The notes under the pieces were generated by a model, which did no database searches, was not told where the DNA came from, and was given only the letters and a program-made list of their open reading frames with translations. DNA of 6,226 nucleotides from an uncultured Pseudomonadota bacterium (GTDB lineage Bacteria; Pseudomonadota; Gammaproteobacteria; Burkholderiales; Methylophilaceae), in contig CAINWC010000218.1 in NCBI GenBank assembly GCA_903854305.1, forward strand, positions 1-6,226, given 5' to 3'. Shown here piece by piece: positions 5,879-6,226 of this stretch (its first letter is position 1; every line of letters starts with the position of its first letter). The translations under genes and the position numbers were made by a program.

Positions 5879-6226
5879 TATAAAGTACGTGCCACTTCAA
5901 TAATTTCATAGACTTCTAAGATGTCGCCCACTTCAATATCATTGAAGTTTTTAAGTGACAAGCCGCATTCAAAGTTGTTTTTAACTTCTTTAACGTCATC
6001 TTTAAAGCGTTTTAGAGAGTCTAATTCACCGGTATGAATAATCACGTTATTACGTAACACGCGTACTTTTGAATTGCGTTTAATCATACCGTCTTGCACG
6101 TAACAACCGGCAATCGCGCCGACTTTAGAAATACGGAATACTTCGCGAATCTCTACAGTACCAATCATGCTTTCTCTATGCTCTGGCGGCAACATACCAC
6201 CAAGTGCGGCTTTAATTTCGTCAACC
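5878..6226 (-). CDS. infB: Translation initiation factor IF-2, C-terminal part (cut by the window edge)
   Basis: IF-2 is the GTPase that brings fMet-tRNA to the 30S subunit and promotes subunit joining. Only the last 115 codons are in the window. The reading frame stays open to 6226, so the gene starts outside; the internal ATG near 6195 is not the start. The visible part begins [16 protein letters not shown] and continues through [38 protein letters not shown] and [16 protein letters not shown] to [20 protein letters not shown]. This matches the C-terminal beta-barrel domain that recognises the formyl-methionyl end of the initiator tRNA. The GTPase domain is not visible. It overlaps rbfA at TAATG and leads the conserved infB-rbfA-truB-rpsO-pnp order. 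Confidence 0.96.
   Translation of the reverse strand, partial: VDEIKAALGGMLPPEHRESMIGTVEIREVFRISKVGAIAGCYVQDGMIKRNSKVRVLRNNVIIHTGELDSLKRFKDDVKEVKNNFECGLSLKNFNDIEVGDILEVYEIIEVARTL

Noticed and set aside
6193..6195. Possible start codon for a short separate protein at the right edge
   Set aside because: The frame continues open to the window end and the upstream residues [10 protein letters not shown] match IF-2, so this is an internal methionine.

Overview
The window is an ordinary stretch of housekeeping chromosome, probably from a betaproteobacterium. DksA, FolD, PNPase, S15, TruB, RbfA and IF-2 all read as proteobacterial versions, and the base composition is moderately AT-rich. A methylotroph of the Methylophilaceae (Methylotenera-like) is my best guess, but this rests on the general look of the proteins and not on a search. 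I see no mobile element, phage gene, CRISPR array or foreign-looking cargo.

Layout. At the left edge is the 5' part of a minus-strand tRNA-Pro(UGG) with a well-formed promoter. Diverging from it on the plus strand are folD (folate C1 metabolism) and then dksA (RNA polymerase-binding stringent-response factor). dksA converges on the minus-strand block at a strong bidirectional terminator (1660-1693). From right to left the minus strand carries the end of infB (cut by the window edge), rbfA, truB, rpsO and pnp. This is the downstream half of the widely conserved nusA-infB operon: translation initiation factor, 30S maturation factor, tRNA pseudouridine-55 synthase, ribosomal protein S15 and the RNA-degrading polynucleotide phosphorylase.

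How the genes work together. infB and rbfA overlap by one base (TAATG). truB follows after 38 nt and starts with TTG. rpsO has its own promoter with a perfect TATAAT. A stem-loop terminator lies between rpsO and pnp, so pnp is probably expressed partly by read-through.

The parts most worth a second look are untranslated. The rpsO leader can fold into a 13-position stem whose loop is complementary to the rpsO Shine-Dalgarno region, a possible S15-responsive pseudoknot. The pnp leader holds a long imperfect stem-loop and a perfect 10-bp hairpin, resembling the arrangement used for PNPase/RNase III autocontrol in enterobacteria. I found no convincing new multi-gene system.
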